DNA of 64,000 nt from Myxococcales bacterium (GTDB taxonomy: Bacteria > Myxococcota_A > Polyangia > Polyangiales > Polyangiaceae), in assembly GCA_021847645.1 (NCBI GenBank), contig JAJZQG010000006.1:1-64000 (forward strand). Reading direction: 5' to 3'. Position numbers and translations under genes: made by a program. Positions 9,327 to 18,391 of the stretch are shown here, one piece after another; positions within the stretch are counted from its first letter, which is position 1; each line of letters begins with the position of its first letter. The notes under the pieces were generated by a model. That model worked only from the letters and a program-made list of their open reading frames with translations, was not told the DNA's origin and made no database searches.

Positions 9327-10055
9327 CTACTGCACGAGGAACCAACGGATGTCGCGGCGGACCTCGAAGTGCACGTGGTTGTAGTGGTCCTTGTCGTAGT
9401 TCGGCGTCAGCACCAGGTTGAACACACGGCTCGCTCCGGCGTCGCACACCAGCCGTCGAAGCCCCAGCGCCCGCGCGTCTCGCGGCCCCGGCTCTCGCGC
9501 GCCTCGTCCACAGGTCTTGGCGCCCACCCGTCCGTGGAAGTCCCGCTGCACATCCCACGCCGTGCCGTCCCCATGCCGGAACGTGGCAATGTCGATCGCC
9601 AACCCGGCCGGGTGCCTCTGCCCTGCCGCCACCTTGCCCGTCGTGTCCCTCCGGTAGGCGCTGATGAAGCCCACCGACACGATCCCGCGCGACGCCAGCA
9701 GCTCGCTCGCGTCGTCCAGCGCCAACACCAGACGACAATCCATGATGCCGCCATCCGCGTTCAAGGCGTCGTCCGTGGACCGGTGCTCCTGCTCGAACGT
9801 CACCCCGTGAAGCGGGCCGGCCAGGCGTACGGGCGCATCGACGCCCGGAACCTGCACCGCTTTCAGGTGGGGAATCTTGCGGTGCTCCAGTTCGGCCATG
9901 CAGGCCGCCGACGACATGCCGCCATAGGTGAACGCGGGCGTGTCCTGGTAGTCGCGTGGCATGGTCACGAACGGGTTGCCAGCGTCGGACCGGGAGGCAA
10001 GGGTCATGGCCGCCAGGGCCAACGGGACCGCACGAGCGAAGATGCCGAGGCGCAT
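9327..10055 (-). CDS. Secreted extensin-family (LAS-type) peptidase-like protein
   Basis: The product has about 242 residues starting with an export signal (MRLGIFARAVPLALAAMTLA). An upstream in-frame ATG at 10091 would add 12 residues before this signal and is less likely. The mature part matches bacterial extensin-like proteins: GGIMDCRLVLALDD, RHPAGLAIDIATF and a C-terminal DKDHYNHVHFEV, where the H...D and HxH residues are the expected zinc ligands of LAS (lysostaphin/D-Ala-D-Ala peptidase/Hedgehog) folds. Several cysteines suggest a periplasmic, disulfide-bonded protein. Peptidoglycan is the probable substrate by family analogy; this is inferred. Confidence 0.75.
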   Translation of the reverse strand: MRLGIFARAVPLALAAMTLASRSDAGNPFVTMPRDYQDTPAFTYGGMSSAACMAELEHRKIPHLKAVQVPGVDAPVRLAGPLHGVTFEQEHRSTDDALNADGGIMDCRLVLALDDASELLASRGIVSVGFISAYRRDTTGKVAAGQRHPAGLAIDIATFRHGDGTAWDVQRDFHGRVGAKTCGRGAREPGPRDARALGLRRLVCDAGASRVFNLVLTPNYDKDHYNHVHFEVRRDIRWFLVQ

Positions 10056-10179
10056 GATGGGGCAACTCGCACGGCCGGGCGAAATGGGCAAAGTTCCCGG
10101 GCGCTCGAGGCGATCGCGCCTCGCCGATGGCCGGGGACCTCAGGCAGTGGGTTCCATGGTCACGGCGCGACGAATGGTG

Positions 10180-10197
10180 TATAACGCAACGCGTTGC
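10180..10197 (+). promoter_or_regulatory. -10-like TATAAC and overlapping 12-bp palindrome
   Basis: TATAAC (10180-10185) is a good -10 hexamer; a poor -35 match (TGGTCA at 10157-10162) lies 17 nt upstream. Immediately downstream, GCAACGCGTTGC (10186-10197) is a perfect 12-bp palindrome placed where transcription would begin, so it could be an operator. A ribosome site AGGTGA and the ATG of the acyltransferase-hydrolase gene follow 16 nt and 26 nt later. Confidence 0.4.
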
Positions 10198-10222
10198 CCT
10201 CCCAGCACAGCGAGGTGAATGG

Positions 10223-11770
10223 ATGAACCGCCAAGAGGTCGCCAACGCGATTCTGTATCCCGCCGACAAGGCCCTCGAGCTAGCGCTTCGCGTCGTACGC
10301 AAGCGCAATGCGTTCGACCGCACGTCGAACGCCACCTACGGCCTCCTTCGTGCCGCAATGCGAAAACAGTTCGAGCTGCTCAACGAGCTCGAGGTGATCG
10401 GGGCCGACCACGTCCCGACGTCGGGCGGCCTGGTGCTGGCCTCCAATCACCAGAGCTGGCTCGACGTGCAAGTGCTCGGAGCGTCCTCTCCGCGACGGGT
10501 GCACTTCATGGCGAAGGCCGAGTTCAAGGAGTGGCCCGTGCTGCGTCACCTCATCGACCTGTCCCAGTCCGTGTTCGTGCGCCGCGGGGGCGATGACCAG
10601 GCGCTCGAGGCGATCGCCGAAGCGCTGGGCGAGGGCAAGGTCGTGGCGGTCTATCCCGAAGGAACGATCCCTGGCGAGGAGGACATCCCGCGGGTGGCGG
10701 TCGACCCCCGGACGGGACTGCTCAAGGGCAAGACGGGCGCCATCCGGCTCGCCCTGAAGGCGCGGGTGCCGATCGTGCCGGTCGGCGTTTCGGGCACCGG
10801 ACGGGCATTCCCGCCGGAGATCTACCCGCGCCTGGAGATCCTGCGCATGCCTGGCAACACGCCCGTGCGCATCCGTTTCGGCGAGCCGTGGGATCTGTCC
10901 CAGTACTACGGCAAGGACCTGTCCCACGAGAAGCTGCGCGAGCTCACCGACGAGCTCATGATGCGCATCTCCAAGCTCGTCGACCATCGCAGCAACTACG
11001 CGCCGATCGAGGTACCCATTCCCCCGCCGCCCCGCTATCGCGATGTCGGCGTGCTTCTGCTGCACGGCTTCACCTCTTCGACCGACACGGTCGACGGCCT
11101 GATTCCCTATCTGCAGAGGGAGGGCATCCCCTACGAGCGCCCGGTGCTGCGCGGCCACGGCACGCGCTACCAGGACCTGCGGGGCGTCACAGCACGCGAC
11201 TGGTACATCGACGCGCAGCGCGCGTTGCTCGCGTTGTGGCCCCGCGTCGACAGAATCGTGGTCGTCGGCTTGTCGATGGGCGGCCTGGTCGCCCTGGAGC
11301 TCGCCATGCGGCAGCCCGAGAAGATCGCCGGCGTCGTGACCGTCGCCGCGGCGCTCAAGTTCAAGGACCCTCTCACCAAGCTCACGCCGCTGCTTGCCAA
11401 GGCCGTTCGCTACTGGCCTTCCCCCGAGTCGTTCAACGACCCGGAGCTCGCCAAGACGTGCACCAACTACCGCATGTTCCCCACCGACGCATTCACGTCG
11501 TTGTTCCACTACTCGCACACCATCGCCGAACGCCTTCCCGAAGTGCACGTGCCCATCCGGATCCTGCAATCGAAGAAAGACCAGATCATCGCGCCCGAGT
11601 CCGCCAACATCATCTACGAGCGAGTCAGCTCACCCCTGCGCGAGATCGTCTGGTTCGATCGAAGTGGCCACGAGATGATGCAGGACATGGAGGCTGAGGC
11701 CGTCTTCGGCGAGGTCATGGGCTTCGTCAACCAGTTCCGCGAAAAGGCGCGGATGCGCGCCACGGCCTGA
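10223..11770 (+). CDS. Fusion of PlsC-type acyltransferase and alpha/beta hydrolase
   Basis: This is a 515-residue two-enzyme fusion. Residues about 40-250 are a 1-acyl-glycerol-3-phosphate acyltransferase domain: NHQSWLD (Asn75, His76, Asp81; the HX4D catalytic motif), a VFVRRGGD segment and YPEGTIPGEE. Residues about 275-510 are an esterase/lysophospholipase-like alpha/beta hydrolase with HGFTSS (oxyanion region), GLSMGG (nucleophile Ser351), an acidic residue in KKDQII and a His in SGHEMM. One half adds acyl chains to lysophospholipid and the other may remove them, so a lipid-remodelling enzyme is plausible. There is no signal peptide; the protein probably acts at the inner face of the membrane. 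The start is fixed by AGGTGA 5-6 nt upstream. Confidence 0.85.
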   Translation: MNRQEVANAILYPADKALELALRVVRKRNAFDRTSNATYGLLRAAMRKQFELLNELEVIGADHVPTSGGLVLASNHQSWLDVQVLGASSPRRVHFMAKAEFKEWPVLRHLIDLSQSVFVRRGGDDQALEAIAEALGEGKVVAVYPEGTIPGEEDIPRVAVDPRTGLLKGKTGAIRLALKARVPIVPVGVSGTGRAFPPEIYPRLEILRMPGNTPVRIRFGEPWDLSQYYGKDLSHEKLRELTDELMMRISKLVDHRSNYAPIEVPIPPPPRYRDVGVLLLHGFTSSTDTVDGLIPYLQREGIPYERPVLRGHGTRYQDLRGVTARDWYIDAQRALLALWPRVDRIVVVGLSMGGLVALELAMRQPEKIAGVVTVAAALKFKDPLTKLTPLLAKAVRYWPSPESFNDPELAKTCTNYRMFPTDAFTSLFHYSHTIAERLPEVHVPIRILQSKKDQIIAPESANIIYERVSSPLREIVWFDRSGHEMMQDMEAEAVFGEVMGFVNQFREKARMRATA

Positions 11771-12000
11771 TCGTCCATCGCTCCTGCGTCCCGCGGCCGC
11801 TCGGGCGCCCTTCCCCCCTCGCACGTATAGTTGCTCGACCAAACGATATCGACGTCCCGGTCGGCCTCGTTCGTTCTCGCCCTGTTCAAGGCCGACGCTG
11901 CCGGATGGCCCTTGACCCCTCACCCTTCCCGCGTCCGTGCGCCGCGGACAGCCCCGCGACAGGTGGTGCCCGTCGCCGCGCTGCCGAATCTCGCAGCTGG

Positions 12001-12699
12001 TCAAGCGGCGGACGCGCTACCCAGGCCGAAGCGATCCCGCGCCAGCGCGCAGATGAGCGACGCCGCGCGGTCGAGTCCGATGCTGCTCGTGCAAATCGAA
12101 AGGTCGTATTGCACCGCATCGGTCCACGGCCGGCCGGTGAGCTGCTCGAGATACCGTCCCCTCGCCCGTTCCGTCTCCTCGATACGCGCCAGGGCCCGCT
12201 GCGGCGAGAGCTCGCAGATCTCCTGGATTCGCTGAACCCGGAACGCGAGGTCCGCGTGAAGGAACACGCTGAGATGGCGCGGATGGGAGCGGAGCAGATG
12301 GAACCCCGCGCGTCCGACGATCACGGCGCTGCGGACCGCCGCAAGCTCCAGCACGGCCCGCGACTCCGCCTCGCGGACTTCCACGTAGCTCGGTACGTCG
12401 AGGGGCGCAATGCACACCCAGTCCGGTCCACCAAGCGAATAGGCCGACAGTGCGCTCTGGAAGAATGACGGTGCCGTTTCCTCGCACGCCTCCACATGCG
12501 CTTCCGACACGTCCAGCGACCGCGCCGCGCGCTCGAGGATGTCGCGATCCGCGTAGTGCACGCCCAACTCCGTCGCGACCTTCCGTCCGATGCAGGCGCC
12601 GCCGCTGCCCAGCTGCCGGCTGATCGTGATCACGAACGGAACCTCTTGCCGCACGGCTGCCTCCTGGTCGTCCCCACAGGGCGCCCACTTGCTGCCCAT
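12001..12699 (-). CDS. Cytidylate-kinase-like (Cytidylate_kin2) P-loop protein
   Basis: The 232-residue product begins with VITISRQLGSGG at about residues 22-33, the atypical P-loop of the cytidylate-kinase-like family (PF13189), followed by IGRKVATELG and YADRDIL, which correspond to the core helix and the Walker-B-like Asp. A basic C-terminal region contains the expected lid arginines (EETERARGRYLE). Family members are assumed to phosphorylate CMP or a related small molecule, but few have been tested. The frame extends upstream without conserved sequence; ATG 12699 is chosen because it directly precedes the domain. The gene is divergent from the S9 peptidase. Confidence 0.75.
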   Translation of the reverse strand: MGSKWAPCGDDQEAAVRQEVPFVITISRQLGSGGACIGRKVATELGVHYADRDILERAARSLDVSEAHVEACEETAPSFFQSALSAYSLGGPDWVCIAPLDVPSYVEVREAESRAVLELAAVRSAVIVGRAGFHLLRSHPRHLSVFLHADLAFRVQRIQEICELSPQRALARIEETERARGRYLEQLTGRPWTDAVQYDLSICTSSIGLDRAASLICALARDRFGLGSASAA

Positions 12700-12906
12700 T
12701 AGCCTACCCCTCGCTTGGGTGGCTGGCCAGCATGGCAACCGATCAGCGAAGCCTCCCGCACCCGCGCGGCCATCGCATCCAATCTGGCTTTCGCGCAGCG
12801 CACGCCCTGCCCTGCTGCCCCGCTCGCGCAGCCTTGGCGCTGCGTGCCCCCACGCCATGACACCACCGCGCCCGCCTCCCCCGTTCTGCCTTGGACCTTC
12901 CGGCGC

Positions 12907-12912
12907 TATCGT
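12907..12912 (+). promoter_or_regulatory. -10-like TATCGT, 7 nt before ATG
   Basis: TATCGT is followed after exactly 7 nt by the ATG of the S9 peptidase. No ribosome site is visible between them, so the transcript would start at or next to the start codon (leaderless). The same geometry recurs at five other genes in the window. Confidence 0.4.
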
Positions 12913-12919
12913 GCGCCCC

Positions 12920-14830
12920 ATGGATCCCTACCGTCCCGCCCGCGCCGAGCGCGTGTCCTTCCCCTCCGACCGCGTCTTCCTGGGCCGCAGCATCCTCGAG
13001 CCCACGTTCTCGCGCGACGCTTCCTCGCTCTATTTCGCCTTGCAGGACGGCGGCTCGACCTGCATCGCACGGCTCGACGTGGGCTCGGGGCTGGTGGAAA
13101 CGATCACCACGACCCCGGAACCGTCGGCAGGCGTCTTGTATGGCGGCGGGCTGTTCGCCGTGTCGGACAGCGCGCTCGTGTACGCAGCGCGAGACGGGCG
13201 CGTCCACAGGCTCGATCTGGGGACAGGGGATCAGGCCCCGGTGACACCGGTGATGGGCGCGGTGGGTGCCCCGGTGCTCTCGCCCTGCGGCAGATTCCTG
13301 GCCTTCGTTGCCGATCGCGACGACGAGGCGGCGGTATTCCTGGCCGACTTGCAAGGCACCGATCTGGTTCGAATGCCGGGTTGCCTCGCGTTCTCGTGCG
13401 ATCCGGTCTTTGGCGCCGACGGCTCTTGGCTCGCATTCCAGACGTGGCACGGCGATCAGATGCCGTGGGTTCATTCCGAGCTTCGCATCGTTCGCTTCCG
13501 CACCCCGTTGGGTCAGTGCGAACAGCTCCACCAGGCTCTCCCCGCCGAGGTGACCACGGTCGCTGCCGCGGAGGCGCATCTCGCCTTCCCAATCGCCCAC
13601 CCCGATCCACGCAAGGCGCTGTTCGTCAGTGACGAGTCGGGCACGCGCGCTCCCTGGGTGCTGGATCTCGACAGCGGCGAGCGGCACGCCGTCGCTCGGC
13701 TCGAGGGCGAAATCGGGTCGCCCAATTGGGTGCAGCGAATGATGCCCATGGCGCTCGAGCAAGACGGCGAGTCGCTGCTCGCGATCTCGCGGCACGAGGG
13801 CGTCGCCACGTTGCTGCGTGTCGAGCTTGCCTCGGGACAGGCCAGCGTGCTGCCGAGCGCATGCCGCAGCATCTCGTCGATGTGTGCTGCGCGCGACCGC
13901 AATGGCGTGCAGCGCCTGGCCTACGTGGGCTCCTCGCCTGCCTCGCGTCCCACGCTGTGGATGCGTGAGCTGGGCGAACGAGGCGAGCCGACCGCCGAAT
14001 CGGCGCGCGTGAGTGCTGCCGTGGGGCTCTGGAGCTCGACGCGGCTTGCCGGCGCCGAGCTGGTGCGCTGGGAGACAGCGGGCGGCACGCAGATCTCAGG
14101 CGTGCTCACCCGACTGGCAGAGGTCGACCGGACGCCGCTCGTCGTGCTGATCCATGGTGGCCCGACCTCGTGCGCAGAGCTGGGCTGGGATCCGCTGGCC
14201 CAGTTCTTCGCGACCCGCGGCTATGCGTGCCTGGCGGTCAACCACCGGGGCAGCACGCAGCGAGGCCGTGCGTTCCAGGACTTGCTGCGCGGTGCTTGGG
14301 GCATGGTCGACGTGGAAGACGCTCGGACCGGCGCGCAGGCGATGGTGGACCGGGGCATCGCGGATCCCTCGCGGCTGGTCGTGATGGGCGGCAGCTCGGG
14401 GGGCTACACGGCCTTGATGTGCCTCGCAACGGATCCGGACTTCTGGGCCGCGGGCGTCGCGATGTACCCGCTGGCCGACCTGTACGACGCCGCCAAGGCC
14501 ACCCACCGCTTCGAACGCCCCTACCAGAGCTGGCTGGTGGGGCCCTTGCCCCAAGCTGCCGCCACCTGGCGCGCGCGCTCTCCGATCCAGCACGTCTCGC
14601 GCGTGCGGGCGCCGGTGCTCTTGTTCCACGGTACCGACGACAAGGCCGTGCCGTACCAACAGTCGGTCGACTTCGCCCAGGCGATATCAAGACAAGGCGG
14701 CGTAGCGCAGCTGACCACCTATGAGGGTGAAGGACACGGCTTCCGCCAGCCGGCCCATCGCCGCGACATGCTCGATCGCATCGAGGCCTTCCTCGACAAG
14801 TTCGTGCGCTTCGGCCGGACCGCATCGTAG
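12920..14830 (+). CDS. S9-family serine peptidase (acylaminoacyl/dipeptidyl peptidase type)
   Basis: The product has 636 residues. Residues 1-380 form a beta-propeller of short repeats (LSPCGRFLAFVADRDD is one recognisable PD40-like blade) that would gate access to the active site. Residues about 385-636 form the alpha/beta-hydrolase peptidase domain with HGGPTS, the nucleophile Ser492 in GGSSGGY, Asp574 in HGTDDKAVP and His606 in GEGHGF. The length fits S9C acylaminoacyl-peptidases. There is no signal peptide, so it is probably cytoplasmic and degrades oligopeptides. The start is the ATG directly ahead of DPYRPARAERV; the longer upstream open frame is non-conserved and antisense to the kinase-like gene. 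Confidence 0.88.
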   Translation: MDPYRPARAERVSFPSDRVFLGRSILEPTFSRDASSLYFALQDGGSTCIARLDVGSGLVETITTTPEPSAGVLYGGGLFAVSDSALVYAARDGRVHRLDLGTGDQAPVTPVMGAVGAPVLSPCGRFLAFVADRDDEAAVFLADLQGTDLVRMPGCLAFSCDPVFGADGSWLAFQTWHGDQMPWVHSELRIVRFRTPLGQCEQLHQALPAEVTTVAAAEAHLAFPIAHPDPRKALFVSDESGTRAPWVLDLDSGERHAVARLEGEIGSPNWVQRMMPMALEQDGESLLAISRHEGVATLLRVELASGQASVLPSACRSISSMCAARDRNGVQRLAYVGSSPASRPTLWMRELGERGEPTAESARVSAAVGLWSSTRLAGAELVRWETAGGTQISGVLTRLAEVDRTPLVVLIHGGPTSCAELGWDPLAQFFATRGYACLAVNHRGSTQRGRAFQDLLRGAWGMVDVEDARTGAQAMVDRGIADPSRLVVMGGSSGGYTALMCLATDPDFWAAGVAMYPLADLYDAAKATHRFERPYQSWLVGPLPQAAATWRARSPIQHVSRVRAPVLLFHGTDDKAVPYQQSVDFAQAISRQGGVAQLTTYEGEGHGFRQPAHRRDMLDRIEAFLDKFVRFGRTAS

Positions 14831-14895
14831 GGCTGCGTGCGTGGCGCCAGCCGCTGGTCGCCCACGCTCCGACGACCCACGTCGAACCGGCGGCA

Positions 14896-14904
14896 TGCTA
14901 GCAT
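14896..14904 (+). promoter_or_regulatory. Extended -10 TGCTAGCAT, 7 nt before ATG
   Basis: TGCTAGCAT reads as an extended -10 element (TGn plus TAGCAT) ending 7 nt before the ATG of the cyclic-nucleotide-domain gene. Identical TGCTAGCAT elements lie ahead of the UbiB-type gene (same 7-nt spacing) and the coiled-coil kinase (long leader). No ribosome site is present here. Confidence 0.45.
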
Positions 14905-14911
14905 CCGGCCG

Positions 14912-16414
14912 ATGGATAGCGACCAGGCCCGCGCGCTCATGTCCGCCCACGTCCGCGAGCAGTTCGGACATGTGCTCGAGCTTCGCGAGGTCTCGGTCGT
15001 GCGTCGGGCGTCGGGACGAACCTGGCGCGGCGATCTGGTTTGCCCCACGCGCTGGGGCGAGGTGCCCGTCGGACAGGTCGTGGTGCACGAGGACGGTCGG
15101 ATCATCGAGACGTGCAGCGTCGACACGCTCGTCGAGGCGATCGTGCAAGTGCATCCCTCGGTTCGTCCGTCGATGCGGCCGTCGACGCAACCGGCGGATG
15201 GCGCCGGCGATCTGTTTGCCGACCTGGCTACCACCGACGAAGAGCCGGGACCCGAGCTGACCTTCGAGATGGGCGACGACCTGGACGACGCCCTCGGCGC
15301 GCTCGGAGAGACCCCGAATGTGCGTGAGCAGGTGCGCAAGCTCAAGGCCTCCGAACGCGCCGAAGACCTGCAAGCCGCGCGCGAGCTGCTCCCCAAGCTG
15401 CTGTCCGACGACGAGAGCCGTCGCTACACGTTGGCGGAGATGGCCGACGTGGAGCTGCGCCTCGGCCACAAGGATCTCGCGCTCCAGTACCTCGAAGCGG
15501 CCGGCCGCGAATTCGCCGATCGCTCCGAGATTCGCGCGCTCGAGTTGGTCGCGAGCATCGCGCTCCGGGTGTTGGGGGAGGAGCAGTTCGCCTCGCACGC
15601 CCTCAAGCATCTGCTCGATCTGTCGCGTCGGCGGGTCCACCCGATCGAGCACCTGGGCCAGGCGCCCGTGTTTGCCGGCTTGTCCCAAGCGGACCTGGCC
15701 CGCATCGAGGAGCTGGCCACGCCCTTGACCCTGACTCAGGGTCAGATCGTTTTGCAGGAGGGCGCACAGGCCCTCCGCGCGTTCGTCATCAAGTCGGGCA
15801 TCCTGTCGATCCGCCTCGAGACGCCCGAGGGCGGCTCGCGTCTGGTGCGTTGCAGCTTCCCCGGTAGCCTGCTCGGCGAGACCAGCGTGCTCGGCGCTCC
15901 GGGGTCCACCTGCACCGCCACCGTCAAGGCCGAGTCCGTTACCACACTTTGGAGCTTCGATGGCGCCCGGCTTCGCGACCTGTGCGACGCGATGCCCATC
16001 CTGCGCACACGGCTCGAGGGTGCCCGCGCCTTGCACCGCCTCGACTCCTTCTTCTCCATGCACGAGACGACTCAAACGCTCGACGCGCGCATGCGAGACC
16101 GCATCCTGTCGTGCGTCACCGAGATCCGCCACGCGCAGCAGGACGAGCTGCTCAACACGCCCGGCGAGATCCCGTCCGTCGTCTACCTCGTGGCCGAAGG
16201 CTCCGTCGAATACGCCGCAGACGACTCGGATCGCCGCGTCCTGCGCGCCGACTCCTTCATCGGGCTTCGCGACTCGTTGCACGGCATTCGCACGGACGGC
16301 ACGTTCGTCGCCGCCGAAGACAGCCTGCTGGTGTGCTTCGACCCGGACAAGCTGCGCGACGTCGCCGCCAACGCGCCGCCCGATGTCGTGGCCGTCATCG
16401 AGCGCCTGGACTGA
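14912..16414 (+). CDS. Protein with two cyclic-nucleotide-binding-like domains
   Basis: The 500-residue product has three parts. Residues 1-80 are a small alpha/beta module (WRGDLVCPTRWGEVPVGQVVV) of unknown type. Residues about 125-240 are helical and TPR-like (LRLGHKDLALQYLEAA). Residues about 245-370 are a cNMP-binding fold, with FAGLSQADLARI at its start and FPGSLLGETSVLG as the phosphate-binding cassette. A second, weaker cNMP-like fold follows to the end, without a clear GE cassette. There is no DNA-binding or kinase output, so it may be a regulatory or adaptor subunit. Ligand binding in domain 1 is plausible; in domain 2 it is doubtful. Confidence 0.75.
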   Translation: MDSDQARALMSAHVREQFGHVLELREVSVVRRASGRTWRGDLVCPTRWGEVPVGQVVVHEDGRIIETCSVDTLVEAIVQVHPSVRPSMRPSTQPADGAGDLFADLATTDEEPGPELTFEMGDDLDDALGALGETPNVREQVRKLKASERAEDLQAARELLPKLLSDDESRRYTLAEMADVELRLGHKDLALQYLEAAGREFADRSEIRALELVASIALRVLGEEQFASHALKHLLDLSRRRVHPIEHLGQAPVFAGLSQADLARIEELATPLTLTQGQIVLQEGAQALRAFVIKSGILSIRLETPEGGSRLVRCSFPGSLLGETSVLGAPGSTCTATVKAESVTTLWSFDGARLRDLCDAMPILRTRLEGARALHRLDSFFSMHETTQTLDARMRDRILSCVTEIRHAQQDELLNTPGEIPSVVYLVAEGSVEYAADDSDRRVLRADSFIGLRDSLHGIRTDGTFVAAEDSLLVCFDPDKLRDVAANAPPDVVAVIERLD

Positions 16415-16726
16415 CGCTCGTTCGGCCTCCGATAGGTCGAGCCCGGCCTGCGACGCGCGAACGCTCGGCGAATCCTCGCTATCCAGCTCATGCTCCGACT
16501 TGCCTGGCGCGCGCGCAACTCAACGGCGACCGCGTCCCGGCGGCGTCACCGTAGTCTGGAGACAAGAGCGGCCATTTCGTGCACGTTCGCCGTCGTGTTC
16601 GCTCCCGAACCCCCTTTCCTTCCCCCCCCGGCGCGACTATAGGTCCTCTCGTCCGGCCGCTCGATCGATGTGCGTCCGCGCCCCATTGCACGCGCGCGAC
16701 GCCCTTGGCGACCTCACGGAGGACCG
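16415..16726. other. 312-bp gap upstream of the iorAB operon
   Basis: No convincing gene, tRNA or terminator is visible. A pyrimidine-rich run followed by CTATAGG near 16636-16642 could be a -10 region for the iorA operon, with a leader of about 80 nt that ends in the GGAGG ribosome site of iorA. Nothing else stands out. Confidence 0.3.
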
Positions 16727-18331
16727 ATGCAACGACGTCCATTGCTTGGCGACGAAGCCGTCGCCCTCGCCGCAATTCACTCCGGCCTCAGCGGAGCCTT
16801 CTCCTATCCGGGAACGCCCGCCACCGAAATCCTCGAGTTCATCCGTCGCGAGACGCACAAAATGCCTCGCGCAGCTGAGGGAGGCGTGTCCTACGCATGG
16901 TCGGCCAACGAAAAGGTCGCCTTCGAGGAGGCCCTCGGCGTCAGCTACGCCGGACGACGCGCGCTGGTCTCGTTCAAGCACGTTGGCCTCAATGTCGCCG
17001 CCGACCCGTTTATGAACTCGGCCGTCACCGGCGTCAAAGGCGGCCTGGTCGTCGCGGTCGCCGACGATCCCGGCATGCACTCCAGCCAGAACGAGCAGGA
17101 CAGCCGCGTGTACGCGCACTTCGCGCTCATCCCGTGCTTCGAGCCGGCCACGCAGCAGGAATGCTACGACATGACCTGTGCCGCCTTCGAGCTGTCCGAG
17201 CGCATCGAGGTGCCCGTGATGCTCCGGCTCGTGACCCGGCTCGCCCACAGCCGCAGCGGCGTGCAGATCGGCGAGCGTCGTCCGGCCAACCCCCTCGAGC
17301 CCACGAAGTTCCCGGCCCAGTGGACCCTGCTGCCGTCCAATGCCCGCGTGGGCTACGACAAGCTCACTCGCAAACAGCCCGATATCGTCGGCTGGTCCGA
17401 AAGCAATCCCTTCAACAAGCTGGTGCTCAACCCCGCGGCGGGACGCACCGGCTACCTCCTCTCCGGCGTGGCCGCCAACTACTTCCTCGATAATTTCGAG
17501 CCCGGCGAACCGATTCCCTCCTACCTTCGCATTGGCACCTATCCCCTCCCCCCCGGCCTCGTCCGCAAGCTGCTCGACGCCGTCGACCAGCTCGTCATCA
17601 TCGAAGAGGGGTATCCCGTTATCGAGGACATGGTCCGCGGCCTTCTCGACGCACCCATGGGCAAGAAGATCCGCGGGCGGCGCGACGGGCTCGTTCCCCG
17701 CACCGGAGAGCTCGATCCGGACATCGTGCGTGCGGTCCTGGGAAAGCCGGCCAGGCCCAGGCAGCAGGCGCCGAGCTTCGAGCTGCCCGGACGTCCGCCG
17801 CGTCTGTGCGACGGATGCCCGCACATCGACTCGTACAATATCATCAGCGAGCTGCTCGGAGAGAACCCCGGGGCCAGGGTCTTCGGAGACATCGGCTGCT
17901 ACACGCTCGCCGCCCTGCCCCCCTACCAAGCCGCCCACTCGTGCGTGGACATGGGCGCGAGCATCAGCATGGCCATGGGCGCCGCCGAAGCCGGCCTTCG
18001 GCCCGCCATCGCCACGATCGGCGACTCCACCTTCGTTCACTCAGGCATGACGCCCCTCATCGGCGCCGCCAAGCGCAACCTGCCGATGACCGTCTTCATC
18101 CTCGACAACTCCACCGTCGCCATGACCGGCGGCCAGGACACCATGGCCAGCGGCGAGGACATCGTGCGTATCGTCAAGGGCCTGGGCGTCGATCCGGCCC
18201 ACGTGCACAGGCTCGAAGTCCACCGTAAGAATCGCGAGCGCAATACGGACATCATCCGCAAGGAAATTGCCTACGATGGATTGTCCGTCATCATCGCCGC
18301 ACGCGAATGCATCGTTGCTGCCAAGAAATGA
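16727..18331 (+). CDS. iorA: Indolepyruvate ferredoxin oxidoreductase alpha subunit, ferredoxin domain absent
   Basis: The 534-residue product resembles IorA, which with IorB oxidatively decarboxylates aryl-2-oxo acids to acyl-CoA using thiamine diphosphate. Visible features are the pyrimidine-binding N-terminus (GAFSYPGTPATEI), the VSFKHVGLN segment, LCDGCPH near residue 365 and the TPP-binding region GDIGCY...GDSTFVHSG...DNSTVAMTGGQ (about 385-470). Standard IorA proteins continue about 70-90 residues with two CxxCxxCxxxC ferredoxin clusters. Here the protein stops at RECIVAAKK, just where that domain would begin, and the 60-nt gap to iorB cannot encode it. Electrons must therefore leave by another route. 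The start has GGAGG 4 nt upstream. First gene of a three-gene operon. Confidence 0.88.
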   Translation: MQRRPLLGDEAVALAAIHSGLSGAFSYPGTPATEILEFIRRETHKMPRAAEGGVSYAWSANEKVAFEEALGVSYAGRRALVSFKHVGLNVAADPFMNSAVTGVKGGLVVAVADDPGMHSSQNEQDSRVYAHFALIPCFEPATQQECYDMTCAAFELSERIEVPVMLRLVTRLAHSRSGVQIGERRPANPLEPTKFPAQWTLLPSNARVGYDKLTRKQPDIVGWSESNPFNKLVLNPAAGRTGYLLSGVAANYFLDNFEPGEPIPSYLRIGTYPLPPGLVRKLLDAVDQLVIIEEGYPVIEDMVRGLLDAPMGKKIRGRRDGLVPRTGELDPDIVRAVLGKPARPRQQAPSFELPGRPPRLCDGCPHIDSYNIISELLGENPGARVFGDIGCYTLAALPPYQAAHSCVDMGASISMAMGAAEAGLRPAIATIGDSTFVHSGMTPLIGAAKRNLPMTVFILDNSTVAMTGGQDTMASGEDIVRIVKGLGVDPAHVHRLEVHRKNRERNTDIIRKEIAYDGLSVIIAARECIVAAKK

Positions 18332-18391
18332 CGCTGTCTTGACGAATCATGGCCGGGGCGCTGCCGCCTCGACAACGTGGAGAGAAAACCC

